Below are positions 1-8,806 of a stretch of DNA of 33,620 nt, in pieces. Positions within the stretch are counted from its first letter, which is position 1; every line of letters starts with the position of its first letter. Made by a program: the position numbers and the translations under genes. Below the pieces are notes generated by a model. It had not been told where the DNA came from. It did not search any database and saw only the letters and a program-made list of their open reading frames with translations. Source of the DNA: Psychromonas sp. B3M02 (lineage in GTDB: Bacteria > Pseudomonadota > Gammaproteobacteria > Enterobacterales > Psychromonadaceae); assembly GCF_003318165.1 (NCBI RefSeq), contig NZ_QOCB01000070.1:1-33620 (forward strand), written 5' to 3'.

Positions 1-17
1 TACTATGATTGGTATTA
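1..17 (+). repeat. Right end of a MITE-like repeat, cut by the window edge
   Basis: The first 17 bases are identical to 33461-33477, the right terminus of the complete repeat copy near the other end of the window (inverted repeat ending ATTGGTA, followed by the TTA that flanks that copy). The rest of the element would lie to the left of the window. On so short a stretch the assignment rests on exact identity with a terminus of a family that has two fuller copies here. Confidence 0.7.
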
Positions 18-29
18 GATGTAAACAAA

Positions 30-61
30 AGCGCGCCAACTCATTACTGAATTGGCGCGCT
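30..61 (-). terminator. Rho-independent terminator after cvfB-like gene
   Basis: A perfect 10-bp GC-rich stem, AGCGCGCCAA pairing with TTGGCGCGCT around a 12-nt loop, lies about 20 bp beyond the stop codon of the minus-strand S1-domain gene. Read on the minus strand it is followed by TTTTGTTT. This is a typical intrinsic terminator for the minus-strand genes. Confidence 0.9.
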
Positions 62-84
62 ATCTTTTCTATACTGAAACCGGC

Positions 85-924
85 TTATTTACTGATAACA
101 GTAATACCTTTATCTTCAATTACAATATGCCCTTGTTTATATAATTGGCCAATTGCTTTTTTGAAATTACCTTTACTCATTTTTAAAATCTTAGCGATTT
201 TATCTGGGCTACTTTTATCTGATAAAGGTAAGAAACCATCGTGTTGCTTTAAAGTTAATAGAATACGGTCAGCTAAACCATCCATCTTCGCGTAACCCGT
301 TTGCGTTAAGCTTAAATCGATTTTACCATCTTCACGAATACGACGAATGTAACCTTTACATTTTTTGCCAATACCTAAATCACCAAACACATCATTTTCA
401 AAAATAACGCCCCAGTGTTGATGGTTTATAATCGCTTTAAAACCAATATCAGTGCGCTCTGCGATCAGTAGGTCAACTTTATCACCCGCTTTATACGTGG
501 CAGGCACTTTATCTAAGAAACGATCTAGCTTTGACGACGCTAATAAACGCTCGCTGATATCATCTTGATACACATAAACCACATAACCAAAGCCGGTTTT
601 CATGGCCACTTTCTGTTGGTTAAATGGAACGAGTAAGTCTTTAGGTAAGCCCCAATCCAAAAATGCACCAGCACGGTTAGTATCTACTACTTTTAATGAA
701 GCAAATTCGCCAGCGACTGCTTTTACATGTTGCGTTGTTGCGATTAAACGATCTTCTGAATCGTAATACAAAAATACAGAGATACTCTGTCCAATGCGCA
801 TTTCATCTGTAATGTAGCGTTTTGGTAAAAGGATTTCACCATAGTCATAGCCGCCATCTAAGTACAACCCAAAATCTACTTCTTTAACGATTTTAAGGTC
901 GTTATAAGTACCTACTTTAATCAT
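85..924 (-). CDS. CvfB/YitL-family S1-like RNA-binding protein
   Basis: 279-aa protein of the CvfB/YitL family (tandem S1-like OB folds plus a C-terminal winged helix), cytoplasmic; known members bind RNA and affect gene expression post-transcriptionally, but the precise role in this genus is unknown. OB-fold segments are visible near residues 5-60, 60-130 and 145-215 (GDKVDLLIAERTDIGFKAII; CKGYIRRIREDGKIDLSL), and the last 60 residues look like a winged helix (KIAKILKMSKGNFKKAIGQL). I start it at the ATG at 924, encoding MIKVGTYNDL and preceded by AGAGAAA. A longer frame to 981 would overlap menI and adds residues with no family resemblance. It is probably co-transcribed with menI 37 bp upstream and ends at the terminator at 30-61. 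Confidence 0.88.
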   Translation of the reverse strand: MIKVGTYNDLKIVKEVDFGLYLDGGYDYGEILLPKRYITDEMRIGQSISVFLYYDSEDRLIATTQHVKAVAGEFASLKVVDTNRAGAFLDWGLPKDLLVPFNQQKVAMKTGFGYVVYVYQDDISERLLASSKLDRFLDKVPATYKAGDKVDLLIAERTDIGFKAIINHQHWGVIFENDVFGDLGIGKKCKGYIRRIREDGKIDLSLTQTGYAKMDGLADRILLTLKQHDGFLPLSDKSSPDKIAKILKMSKGNFKKAIGQLYKQGHIVIEDKGITVISK

Positions 925-961
925 AATTTCTCTTTTTAAATAACCTTCAACAGTGAAGGTC

Positions 962-1402
962 TTATTGTGTTGGTTTATCAATCACCGCCACAGTCAAACG
1001 TGATGTACACACTAACTGTTGGCGCTCATTGCAAATTTCTATCTGCCAAACTTGAGTACTGTAACCAATATGAAGCGCAGTTGCTGTGCCGGTTACGACT
1101 CCTTTCTTAACGCTACGAAGGTGGTTTGCATTCACTTCTAAGCCAACACAAACCTTATCATCTCCGACCACTAAATTAGCAGCCACACTACCAATAGTTT
1201 CCGCTAATACAACCGATGCTCCACCATGTAATAAACCATGGGGCTGATGAGTTCGCTCATCAACTGGCATAATCGCCTGTAAATAGTTATTGCCGATTTC
1301 AGTGTATTGAATGCCTAATAAGGCGATGATTGTATTTTCACTCAGCGCATTTAAGCGGCGTAAATCTGTACTCTTTTTCCAAATATCTTCCGCGTTTTTC
1401 AT
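962..1402 (-). CDS. menI: MenI/YdiI-type hotdog thioesterase
   Basis: 146-aa hotdog-fold acyl-CoA thioesterase. The segment HGLLHGGASVVLAETIGS (about residues 54-71) is close to E. coli YdiI/MenI, with the catalytic Glu of the E-[TS]-IGS helix present. MenI hydrolyses 1,4-dihydroxy-2-naphthoyl-CoA in menaquinone/phylloquinone biosynthesis, in the cytoplasm. The full hotdog domain is present and the length matches the family. It lies 23 bp downstream of ydiJ on the same strand, the same pairing as ydiI-ydiJ in E. coli, which supports the orthology. Substrate is inferred from the family; paralogues such as EntH/YbdB have related sequences, so a broader acyl-CoA specificity is possible. Confidence 0.88.
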   Translation of the reverse strand: MKNAEDIWKKSTDLRRLNALSENTIIALLGIQYTEIGNNYLQAIMPVDERTHQPHGLLHGGASVVLAETIGSVAANLVVGDDKVCVGLEVNANHLRSVKKGVVTGTATALHIGYSTQVWQIEICNERQQLVCTSRLTVAVIDKPTQ

Positions 1403-1425
1403 ATTATTGTTAACCTTTTCTAGGA

Positions 1426-4400
1426 TTACAATAGACTTAATAAAGCCTGTACTGGGTGTTTTAAAGTTTCACCTTCAATACGTTTAACTTGGCTTCGACA
1501 AGAGTAGCCTGTTGCTAAGCATTGAGACCTTTCATGCTTGGCAATCTCAGCTTCCCAACTTAAGCTGTAAATAGCTTTCGAGTCTGCCAGTTTACCTGCA
1601 TCGTGACCATAAGTCCCAGCCATCCCACAACAACCCACAGCAACATTCGATAAAGCACCACCAAAATGTTTAAAGATAGTAGCCCAATCATTGCCAGAAG
1701 TAGGTTCAGCGGTTTTTTCGGTACAATGCCCTAATAAATAGAACTGTTTGCCCTGCTCAGCTTTAGCTTGCTCAGGTAATCGTTTGATTAACCATTCTTG
1801 GAATAACTGAACATTAAACTCACCACGTTGCTCACCTAGGGCTTGTTTATACTCATCACGGTAACACAACACCATTGCAGGATCTGTTCCCACCATGGCA
1901 ATATCTAATGCAGCCATTTCATTTAAAAAGGCAGCAGAATCCGCAGCCGTTTTTGCAAACTTAGTTAAAAAACCTTTAATATGCTGAGGTTTACCATTTG
2001 GTTTAAACGGTAATAACACAGGTTTGTAACCTAATTTTTTAATGGTTAAAAGTAGGTCGCGTACAACATCTGCATCATAAAAAGTAGTAAATGGGTCTTG
2101 AACAATTAACACATACTTTTCACGCTCTTTTGCACTTAACGCCTGTAATTTCGCTAAGTCAAACTCACTGATATCATTGTTGTGTAAAGCTGTTTTTAAA
2201 GTAGGAGAAGAAAGCTGAGGGATGTCTACCATACCAACTACTTTTTCAGTTAATGCCGAAGTGACTTTCAAACCAGTAAAGAAGTTAAAGAAACCAGGCA
2301 TTTTCCCCATTAACGGTGCATATTGCTCAACATAGGCAACAAAATAGTCTTTAACTGGACGTAAATAGCGATCGTGATACAAGTGTATAAAGCGCGATCT
2401 AAAGGTCGGTACATCCACTTGAATTGGACATTGGCTACTACACGCTTTACAGGCTAAACAACCTTGCATCGCTTCCATTACTTCATGTGAGAAGTCATAT
2501 TCACCACCACGTTTTGCTAGTGTATTTTTAAATTTAGTAAAGATACTGGCATTTTTACCTGCATATAAGTCACTTTCTAACTGCAGAATATCAATATCAT
2601 TGTTCGCCAATTGACGTAACCATTCACGCATTAAACCAGCACGGCCTTTAGGTGAATGAACGCGGTCACGGGTTACTTTAACCGACGGACACATAGGTGA
2701 TTTAGTATCATAGTTAAAACATAAACCATTACCATTACAATCCAAGGCTTGCGCATAGCTTTCACGTACTTGAATCGGGATTTGGCGATCAAAGCTGCCA
2801 CGCTTAGCCGCATCAACACTCACTAATTCATCTGTTGAATCAATCGGCGTACAGATTTTCCCAGGGTTAACACGGTTATGTGGATCAAAGGCTGTTTTTA
2901 TTTTTCTTAATTCAGTAAATAGTTCATCGCCGAAGAAGTCTGGTCCATATTCACTACGGAAGCCTTTACCATGCTCGCCCCACATTAAGCCTTTATATTT
3001 TGCCGTTAGGGCAACCACCTTATCAGAGATTTCACGCAACAGTTTCTCTTGCTCAGGGTCACACAGGTCTAATGCGGGACGCACGTGTAATACACCTGCA
3101 TCAACATGCCCGAACATGCCGTAATGTAGCCCTTTATCATCCAATAATTGACGGAACTCAATAATATAATCTGCTAAATTTTCTGGAGGTACACAGGTAT
3201 CTTCAGCAAAAGCAATCGGTTTTGCTCTGCTATCTGCTTTACCCAATAAACCTACTGCTTTTTTACGCATACCATAGATACGGTTAATATCAGCAAGGTC
3301 ACTACAGATTTGATAACCAATTACACCAGCTTGTTTATTTTCAATCAGGCCATCAAGCATAACAATTAATGCATCAATTTTTTCCTGTTGAATCCTTTGA
3401 TCTGCCTCTGCAAACTCTACGATATTGATACCATCTAACACTTGCCCTGGTACATCACTGATCAAATCTTTTACGCTGTGCCAAACAATATCTTGTTTTG
3501 CTAAATTCAGTACTTTTGAATCAACGGTTTCAACGGATAATGCCTTCGCTTTGACTAGGAAAGGAGCATTTTGTAATGCCGACTGGAAACTATCGTATTT
3601 GATATTGAATAAAGTACGGTAAGTAGGGATCGGCTGTACGTGTAACGTTGCTTCGGTGATAAAGGCTAAAGAGCCTTCCGCACCACATAAAATACGTGTT
3701 AAATCGACTGTGCCCGTTTCATGGTCGTAAACATGTTTTAAGTCATACCCCGTTAAGAAACGGTTTAATTTAGGGAAAGTATCTTCAATGTTTTGCTGTT
3801 GTGTTTCGCAAGTATCAATAACCTGGCGGTAAATCGCCCCCACAGAGTCTTGGCGCTCTACTTGGCTAATTAAATCAACAGCTGTTAATGGTTTGCTGTC
3901 TAGTACACTACCGTCAATTAATACCGAAGTCAGACCTAAAACATGGTCACTGGTTTTGCCATAAATTAATGAGCCTTGTCCTGATGCATCATTACTGATC
4001 ATGCCACCAATGGTCGCGCGGTTACTGGTTGATAAATCAGGCGAGAAGAATAAACCATGTGGTTTAAGGTATTCGTTTAATTGGTCTTTAACCACCCCAG
4101 TTTGAACACGTACCCAGCCCTCTTCAGCATTTATCTCTAATATATTATTCATATACTTAGATAAATCTAACACTATATCATTGGTTAAGGATTGGCCATT
4201 TGTCCCAGTACCACCACCACGAGGAGAAAAACGAATATCTTCAAACTCAGCAGATTGTGCAAGTTGACAAACCGCCACAATATCCTGCGTTGATTTCGGG
4301 AAGATAACCGCTTGAGGTAAACATTGATAAACACTATTGTCCGTTGCTGCAGCTAAACGACTAGCATAACTTTTCGCTATTTCACCGGAGTAATCGCTTT

Positions 4401-4470
4401 CTGATAACGCTTGGATAAAAGAAAAAGTATCTTGTTTAATATTTTCTTGGTGGTTTAAATTTGGGATCAT
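1426..4470 (-). CDS. ydiJ: YdiJ-type FAD-linked, Fe-S D-2-hydroxyacid dehydrogenase
   Basis: 1014-aa fusion of a PCMH-type FAD domain and a GlpC-like Fe-S region, full length for YdiJ. FAD contacts: PRGGGTGTNGQS (about 83-94) and ATIGGMISNDASGQGS (about 152-167). FAD-oxidase C-terminal domain with FGHVDAGVLHVRP (about 450) and HGKGFRSEYGP (about 503). A 4Fe-4S motif CLACKACSSQCP lies near 669-680, and a CCG-type cysteine domain includes GCCGMAGTYGHD near 943. The family oxidises D-2-hydroxyacids (D-lactate- or D-2-hydroxyglutarate-type substrates) and passes electrons to a carrier; the substrate here cannot be read from sequence. Probably membrane-associated, with no transmembrane helix. First gene of ydiJ-menI-cvfB; the ribosome-binding site before the ATG is weak. 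The exact start is less certain than the identity. Confidence 0.93.
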   Translation of the reverse strand: MIPNLNHQENIKQDTFSFIQALSESDYSGEIAKSYASRLAAATDNSVYQCLPQAVIFPKSTQDIVAVCQLAQSAEFEDIRFSPRGGGTGTNGQSLTNDIVLDLSKYMNNILEINAEEGWVRVQTGVVKDQLNEYLKPHGLFFSPDLSTSNRATIGGMISNDASGQGSLIYGKTSDHVLGLTSVLIDGSVLDSKPLTAVDLISQVERQDSVGAIYRQVIDTCETQQQNIEDTFPKLNRFLTGYDLKHVYDHETGTVDLTRILCGAEGSLAFITEATLHVQPIPTYRTLFNIKYDSFQSALQNAPFLVKAKALSVETVDSKVLNLAKQDIVWHSVKDLISDVPGQVLDGINIVEFAEADQRIQQEKIDALIVMLDGLIENKQAGVIGYQICSDLADINRIYGMRKKAVGLLGKADSRAKPIAFAEDTCVPPENLADYIIEFRQLLDDKGLHYGMFGHVDAGVLHVRPALDLCDPEQEKLLREISDKVVALTAKYKGLMWGEHGKGFRSEYGPDFFGDELFTELRKIKTAFDPHNRVNPGKICTPIDSTDELVSVDAAKRGSFDRQIPIQVRESYAQALDCNGNGLCFNYDTKSPMCPSVKVTRDRVHSPKGRAGLMREWLRQLANNDIDILQLESDLYAGKNASIFTKFKNTLAKRGGEYDFSHEVMEAMQGCLACKACSSQCPIQVDVPTFRSRFIHLYHDRYLRPVKDYFVAYVEQYAPLMGKMPGFFNFFTGLKVTSALTEKVVGMVDIPQLSSPTLKTALHNNDISEFDLAKLQALSAKEREKYVLIVQDPFTTFYDADVVRDLLLTIKKLGYKPVLLPFKPNGKPQHIKGFLTKFAKTAADSAAFLNEMAALDIAMVGTDPAMVLCYRDEYKQALGEQRGEFNVQLFQEWLIKRLPEQAKAEQGKQFYLLGHCTEKTAEPTSGNDWATIFKHFGGALSNVAVGCCGMAGTYGHDAGKLADSKAIYSLSWEAEIAKHERSQCLATGYSCRSQVKRIEGETLKHPVQALLSLL

Positions 4471-4703
4471 GTAAAAAACGCTCTAGTCCAGTAATGATAT
4501 TTTAGAAGATAAAATAGACACTGATAATAGCATAATTAACCAACAATTAAGCACTTTAAAAAACAGGGGTATTGTCTTAATGACCTGCTATTTCATTTAG
4601 TGTATTGCTGTTAATGGTGTAATGATAAGGGCTGCACAACCTCAAATCATTCATCGCTTTCAAGCCTTTTATCTACGGGGGTTACACAGGTTATATTGTT
4701 TAT

Positions 4704-4747
4704 ATAAGCTGATTAGAGGGTGACTCAGGGTAATCTAAACAGCTTAT
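4704..4747 (-). terminator. Stem-loop downstream of the small lipoprotein gene
   Basis: Two 14-base arms (4704-4717 and 4734-4747, beginning ATAAGCTG and ending CAGCTTAT) pair with a single mismatch around a 16-nt loop, about 20 bp past the stop of the minus-strand lipoprotein gene. No U-run follows on the minus strand, so it may be a weak or Rho-assisted terminator or a processing/stability hairpin. The remainder of the gap 4471-4768 shows no gene or repeat I can identify; it must contain the ydiJ promoter. Confidence 0.55.
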
Positions 4748-4768
4748 GTTTTATCGCTTATTTATATT

Positions 4769-5197
4769 TTAGAAAGCGTAATTAGTTAATTTGTTTTTAG
4801 GTGGAAAACTCGGCTCTTCGACTACTGGCTCTGGTGTAGCCGGAACGGGTTTCACTTCTGGTGTTGGCGCAGCTATCACTACCGGCGCTAATTGCTCATA
4901 ATTTTTTTGTTTTTCGCTTAAACATGAAAACATTAAAGTGGTTTTTGTCTCATTGCCAAAAAAGCCAGAATATTCATTTAAATGTTTCACTTCCATATAG
5001 CGTTGTTGTTCAACACAATATTCATTTGCCTGTGAAAGAATTGAAGATAACAATTGATCTTCTTCACTTGAAAAAGCAGAGATCTCTTTGCTGATGATAT
5101 AGCTATCGGGACCGGCTGGAATAGGCCCTACAGAGACAGTTGAACAACCGCCTAATAACGCAAAACCAGATATAATTATGAGTGCTTTGATAACCAT
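4769..5197 (-). CDS. Small putative lipoprotein, function unknown
   Basis: 142-aa protein with a lipoprotein signal: MVIKALIIISGFALLGGC, with the lipobox LGGC placing the lipidated cysteine at residue 18. Residue 19 is Ser, so outer-membrane sorting would be expected. The middle contains conserved-looking cysteines (YCVEQQ, FSCLSEK) that could form a disulfide. The C-terminal third is Pro/Val/Glu-rich (PTPEVKPVPATPEPVVEEP), a likely extended, wall-spanning linker. I do not recognise the family. It stands alone between ydiJ and pepB, with hairpins on both sides. Confidence 0.75.
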   Translation of the reverse strand: MVIKALIIISGFALLGGCSTVSVGPIPAGPDSYIISKEISAFSSEEDQLLSSILSQANEYCVEQQRYMEVKHLNEYSGFFGNETKTTLMFSCLSEKQKNYEQLAPVVIAAPTPEVKPVPATPEPVVEEPSFPPKNKLTNYAF

Positions 5198-5417
5198 TGC
5201 GACTTTCTCTATTTATTCTAATTTAAAACAGGGCATAACATGCCTACATAAGGCGAGATTCTACGTTATTTAAATATAAATTTCACGTTTTACCCAAAGT
5301 TCAATAATTTTAATGAATAAAAGTTTGACCTCACTATATCAGCATTGAAAGGCAAGTCTACATTTTGAAAAGATCTTCATCATTAACCGATCATTAACGG
5401 GGATTTTAAACATAAAA

Positions 5418-5449
5418 AAGCCAATATTATCATCTTATAATATTGGCTT
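5418..5449 (-). terminator. Rho-independent terminator of pepB
   Basis: A perfect 13-bp stem (AAGCCAATATTAT / ATAATATTGGCTT) with a 6-nt loop lies about 30 bp beyond the pepB stop. On the minus strand it is followed by a run of six T. The rest of 5198-5480 contains no recognisable gene. Confidence 0.92.
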
Positions 5450-5480
5450 AATAGGGTTGCTCTAATCTGTTGTATTGTTG

Positions 5481-6776
5481 TTACTTAAGCAATAAATCGC
5501 AAATAGTTTGTACGCCATGACCTTTACCACCAGCAGCCCAAAGACCATTAGCAGATAATTGGTAACTGCCAGATAAATCAAAGTGCAGCCAGTTTTGCTC
5601 TGGATGTTTCACAAATTTAGCTAAAAAGGCTGCCGCTGTAGATGCCCCAGCCATGCTCTCACCACCACTGTGAATATTCGCAATATCAGCAAATGACGAA
5701 CCAATCTGTTGAAGATGGAAAGACTCTAATGGTAAACGCCATAGTTTTTCGTTGGTCTCTTTTGCTGACGCTAACGCTGCTTCCACAAATTCATCATCCA
5801 TGCTTAACACACAGTTGTAATCACGACCCACGGCAACTTTCGCAGCACCTGTTAATGTTGCTGCATCAATAATGCGCTGTGCTTCATCTTCTTGCGCTGC
5901 AATTAAACCATCGGCTAACACTAAACGCCCTTCCGCATCAGTATTTAATACTTCAACAGTCACTCCGTTTTTATAGGTAATGACATCACCTAATTTGAAA
6001 GCTTTATCACTGATCATATTTTCTGCACAACACAGGTATAACTTAACACGCTTTTGTAAGCCATTAGCAATTGCTAAGGCTAATGCACCCGTTACTGTCG
6101 CTGCGCCGCCCATATCACTTTTCATCGCAGCCATTGACGCACTTGGCTTCAAGCTATAACCACCCGAGTCGAAGGTAATACCTTTGCCGACTAAAGCAAT
6201 CTCAATCGGTGCGTCACTATCACCCGTTGGATTATAGTCAACTTGCAGCATACAAGGTGCATGAATACTACCCTTACCCACATTATGAATACCCACAAAA
6301 CCATGCTCAAGTAACGCTTCCCCAGCGATCTCATTGGTTGTGATCCAGCTTTTATCAGGACATATATCAGTTAACAAGGTCGCCGCTTTTTCACTTAACA
6401 CTGTTGGAGCAAGTGCATCTGGTCCTAAGTTAATGGTTTCTCTCACCCATTCGCTGATACGCTTTTTATTGTGTAGTGTGGTCATTGATTCTTCATCTAA
6501 TTCCGGGAACGTCACCGTTGCACCGCTTTTAGCGTTATAAAAACCTTGACTGAAAGCCCAACATAAATCTGAGTTCCACTGTTCACCAACCAGTTCAATA
6601 CTAGGTAACGACATTCCATCTAGCTTACGTGCAGCACTTTGTACCTGTGATAAAACATCATTAACATAGTTGATATGGATGGTCGCTTGTTGCTGATCAA
6701 AAGATAATAACGCATGCTCACCCCATACTGGGCTGGCTTTTTGATCCGATAGATTAACTAAAAATGGCTGGCTCAT
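5481..6776 (-). CDS. pepB: Peptidase B (M17 leucyl aminopeptidase family)
   Basis: 431-aa cytosolic M17 aminopeptidase, close to the 427 aa of E. coli PepB. The two-metal active site is visible: GKGITFDSGGYS with the metal-binding Lys/Asp (about 193-204), MKSDMGGAA (about 214-222) and the family signature NTDAEGRLVLADGL (about 275-288). It removes N-terminal residues from peptides. The start ATG at 6776 is preceded by AGGAA. In enterobacteria pepB closes the isc operon after iscX; here it follows iscS on the same strand with 223 bp and a strong hairpin between, and it has its own terminator. The intervening isc genes are missing. Confidence 0.95.
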   Translation of the reverse strand: MSQPFLVNLSDQKASPVWGEHALLSFDQQQATIHINYVNDVLSQVQSAARKLDGMSLPSIELVGEQWNSDLCWAFSQGFYNAKSGATVTFPELDEESMTTLHNKKRISEWVRETINLGPDALAPTVLSEKAATLLTDICPDKSWITTNEIAGEALLEHGFVGIHNVGKGSIHAPCMLQVDYNPTGDSDAPIEIALVGKGITFDSGGYSLKPSASMAAMKSDMGGAATVTGALALAIANGLQKRVKLYLCCAENMISDKAFKLGDVITYKNGVTVEVLNTDAEGRLVLADGLIAAQEDEAQRIIDAATLTGAAKVAVGRDYNCVLSMDDEFVEAALASAKETNEKLWRLPLESFHLQQIGSSFADIANIHSGGESMAGASTAAAFLAKFVKHPEQNWLHFDLSGSYQLSANGLWAAGGKGHGVQTICDLLLK

Positions 6777-6905
6777 AATATTCCTAGATTGAAAGTGATT
6801 TACACTTATATTAACTGCCTCATTGCTTTTTTAGCAAAGGAAATTGTATTAAAAAAGAAATTACAATGGGATTAATAAAGAGATGGAGTTTAATTTTAGA
6901 AAATA

Positions 6906-6949
6906 GTCTTGTAACGTGATAACCATGGTAGAACATCACGCTACAAGAC
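6906..6949 (-). terminator. Long hairpin between iscS and pepB
   Basis: Arms 6906-6920 (GTCTTGTAACGTGAT) and 6935-6949 (ATCACGCTACAAGAC) pair over 15 positions with one mismatch, around a 14-nt loop. On the minus strand a moderately U-rich stretch (TATTTTC) follows. It probably ends or attenuates the iscRS transcript before pepB, and it occupies the place where iscU would be expected. No fragment of iscU, iscA, hscBA, fdx or iscX is recognisable in 6777-6999. Confidence 0.7.
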
Positions 6950-6999
6950 ACTGATAATTGAATCGTTATGTCAACGACAACCGATCCATTAACAATAGG

Positions 7000-8193
7000 T
7001 TATAGGCTTTTAGCACCTTGCTTAAAGCTTTCCCATAAAGGAGACATATCACGTAAACGGCCTACGTTTTCACGAATAACTTTAATGGCATAATCTATTT
7101 CGGCTTCCGTGGTGAAACGGCCAATACTAAAACGGATAGAACTATGTGCTAGCTCGTCTTCACGTCCGATTGCACGTAATACGTATGAAGATTCAAGGCT
7201 TGCAGAGGTACACGCACTGCCAGAAGACACCGCTAAATCTTTTAATGCCATCACTAATGACTCACCTTCAACATAGTTGAAGCTGATATTAATATTGCCT
7301 GCTACACGATTGTCTAATGAACCATTAATGTAGATCTCTTGCATACTCTTAACACCCTCTAATAGGCGTTGACGTAATGCTAAAATACGTTGATTTTCAC
7401 TTTCCATCTCTTCTTTTGCAATACGGAAAGCTTCACCCATTGCGACAATTTGATGTGTTGGTAATGTGCCACTACGCATACCACGCTCATGACCACCACC
7501 ATGCATTTGTTCCTCTAAACGAATGCGTGGTTTACGGCTAACGTATAATGCACCAATGCCTTTAGGGCCATAGGCTTTATGTGCAGAGAAAGAGATAAGA
7601 TCCACCTTCATCGCTTGTACATCTATCTCAACCTTACCCGCACTTTGCGCCGCATCTACATGTAACACTGTGTTATTAGCGCGGCATAATTCACCAAATG
7701 CAGCGATATCTTGAATAACCCCAATTTCATTATTCACATGCATTAGGCTCACTAAAATAGTGTCTTCACGCATTGCTTGCTGTAGTTGTTTTGGAGTAAT
7801 AATACCGTCTTCTGGTGGTGTTAAATAAGTCACTTCAAAGCCTTCATGCTCTAATTGGCGACAGGTATCTAATACCGCTTTATGCTCTGTTTTAGCCGTA
7901 ATAATGTGTTTACCTTTATTTTGATAAAAGTGCGCGGCACCTTTAATCGCAAGATTATCTGATTCAGTTGCACCAGAAGTAAACACAATTTCACGTGAAT
8001 CAGCGTTAATTAATTCAGCCACTTGTTCGCGTGCGATATCAACGGCTTCTTCAGCTTGCCAACCAAAACGATGTGAACGCGAGGCTGGGTTACCGAAGTC
8101 ACCATCCACTGATAAGTATTTAACCATTATGTCAACAACGCGCTGATCAACGGGGGTCGTTGCTGAATAATCAAGGTAAATTGGTAGTTTCAT
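7000..8193 (-). CDS. iscS: Cysteine desulfurase IscS
   Basis: 397-aa PLP enzyme that releases sulfur from cysteine as an enzyme persulfide for Fe-S assembly, tRNA thiolation and thiamine synthesis. PLP lysine in [12 protein letters not shown] (about 206) and the catalytic loop cysteine in [11 protein letters not shown] at about 328, both at the E. coli IscS positions. Start ATG with GGAG upstream; the gene begins 16 bp after the iscR stop. After SPLWE the protein ends with SFKQGAKSL, about seven residues shorter than E. coli IscS (404 aa), whose C-terminus helps bind the scaffold IscU. iscU does not follow. The desulfurase itself looks intact; which sulfur acceptor it serves here is open. Confidence 0.97.
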   Translation of the reverse strand: MKLPIYLDYSATTPVDQRVVDIMVKYLSVDGDFGNPASRSHRFGWQAEEAVDIAREQVAELINADSREIVFTSGATESDNLAIKGAAHFYQNKGKHIITAKTEHKAVLDTCRQLEHEGFEVTYLTPPEDGIITPKQLQQAMREDTILVSLMHVNNEIGVIQDIAAFGELCRANNTVLHVDAAQSAGKVEIDVQAMKVDLISFSAHKAYGPKGIGALYVSRKPRIRLEEQMHGGGHERGMRSGTLPTHQIVAMGEAFRIAKEEMESENQRILALRQRLLEGVKSMQEIYINGSLDNRVAGNINISFNYVEGESLVMALKDLAVSSGSACTSASLESSYVLRAIGREDELAHSSIRFSIGRFTTEAEIDYAIKVIRENVGRLRDMSPLWESFKQGAKSL

Positions 8194-8209
8194 TTTTTCT
8201 CCACTGCTG

Positions 8210-8686
8210 TTATTTGGCTATAATATTCAGCAGTTCACTATTGATAAACTTATTATTTTGTTGCTCAGAGACATTTTGCACATGCTCACTTGCCATTAAC
8301 TCTTGTAATGTAATTCCGTCCAGAAAAGAGCTAATACGCATACTTAATTGCTCCCATAAAGCGTGCGTTAAACACTCCACACCATCTTCTTGGCAGCCAC
8401 CTTTACCAGCACATTTACGCACATCAACACTTTCATTGACCGCGTCAATGATCATGGACACTGATATTTCTGATTTACTTTTGCCTAATTTATAGCCCCC
8501 ACCAGGGCCTCGGACACTACTAACTAACTGCTTTTGTCTGAGTTTAGAGAATAATTGCTCTAAATATGAAAGTGAAATTCCTTGGCGCTCTGAAATGTCA
8601 GCGAGTGGCACGGGTCCTGTATGCTCTTTTATTGCAACGTCTAACATTGCAGTGACCGCATAACGGCCTTTGGAAGTTAATTTCAT
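8210..8686 (-). CDS. iscR: Rrf2-family Fe-S cluster regulator IscR
   Basis: 158-aa transcription factor with an N-terminal winged helix (recognition region about 28-60, [20 protein letters not shown]) and the 2Fe-2S ligand set C92, C98, C105 and H108 in [18 protein letters not shown]. One extra residue lies before the third cysteine compared with E. coli (C92, C98, C104, H107). With its cluster, IscR represses the isc promoter through type-1 sites; cluster-free it can act on type-2 sites. A near-consensus type-1 site overlaps its own promoter at 8759-8783, so autoregulation is predicted. The Shine-Dalgarno sequence is weak. First gene of the iscR-iscS unit. Confidence 0.96.
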   Translation of the reverse strand: MKLTSKGRYAVTAMLDVAIKEHTGPVPLADISERQGISLSYLEQLFSKLRQKQLVSSVRGPGGGYKLGKSKSEISVSMIIDAVNESVDVRKCAGKGGCQEDGVECLTHALWEQLSMRISSFLDGITLQELMASEHVQNVSEQQNNKFINSELLNIIAK

Positions 8687-8751
8687 AATAGAGTTCGCTA
8701 TAATAAGAGTTGATGATTCAACCAGTGCAAGACTGGTGATATAACACTCTC

Positions 8752-8779
8752 AGTATAAATACCCGACAGTTTTAGTCAA
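8752..8779 (-). promoter_or_regulatory. Sigma70 promoter of iscR-iscS
   Basis: On the minus strand, TTGACT (8774-8779) and TATACT (8752-8757) are separated by 16 bp, each one base from consensus. The start site would fall around 8744, leaving a leader of about 55-60 nt before the iscR ATG. The -35 hexamer lies inside the IscR operator, as expected for repression. Confidence 0.82.
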
Positions 8780-8783
8780 GTAT
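8759..8783 (-). promoter_or_regulatory. IscR type-1 operator
   Basis: The minus strand reads ATACTTGACT-AAAAC-TGTCGGGTAT. Against the 25-bp type-1 consensus ATASYYGACTRWWWYAGTCRRSTAT it matches at 24 positions, differing only by T for A in the right half (YAGTC). It covers the -35 hexamer of the iscR promoter. This is the classical autoregulatory arrangement and shows that Fe-S-dependent control has been kept although most of the operon has gone. Confidence 0.9.
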
Positions 8784-8806
8784 CAAACTCTATACCTTAA
8801 TTGGTC

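Noticed and set aside
925-981. N-terminal extension of the CvfB/YitL-like protein
   Set aside because: It overlaps menI, and the ATG at 924 has its own ribosome-binding site and fits the family N-terminus.
6777-6999. Remnant of iscU or other isc genes between iscS and pepB
   Set aside because: Both strands were read for IscU cysteine motifs and HscA/Fdx signatures and none was found; the gap holds only a hairpin and AT-rich sequence.
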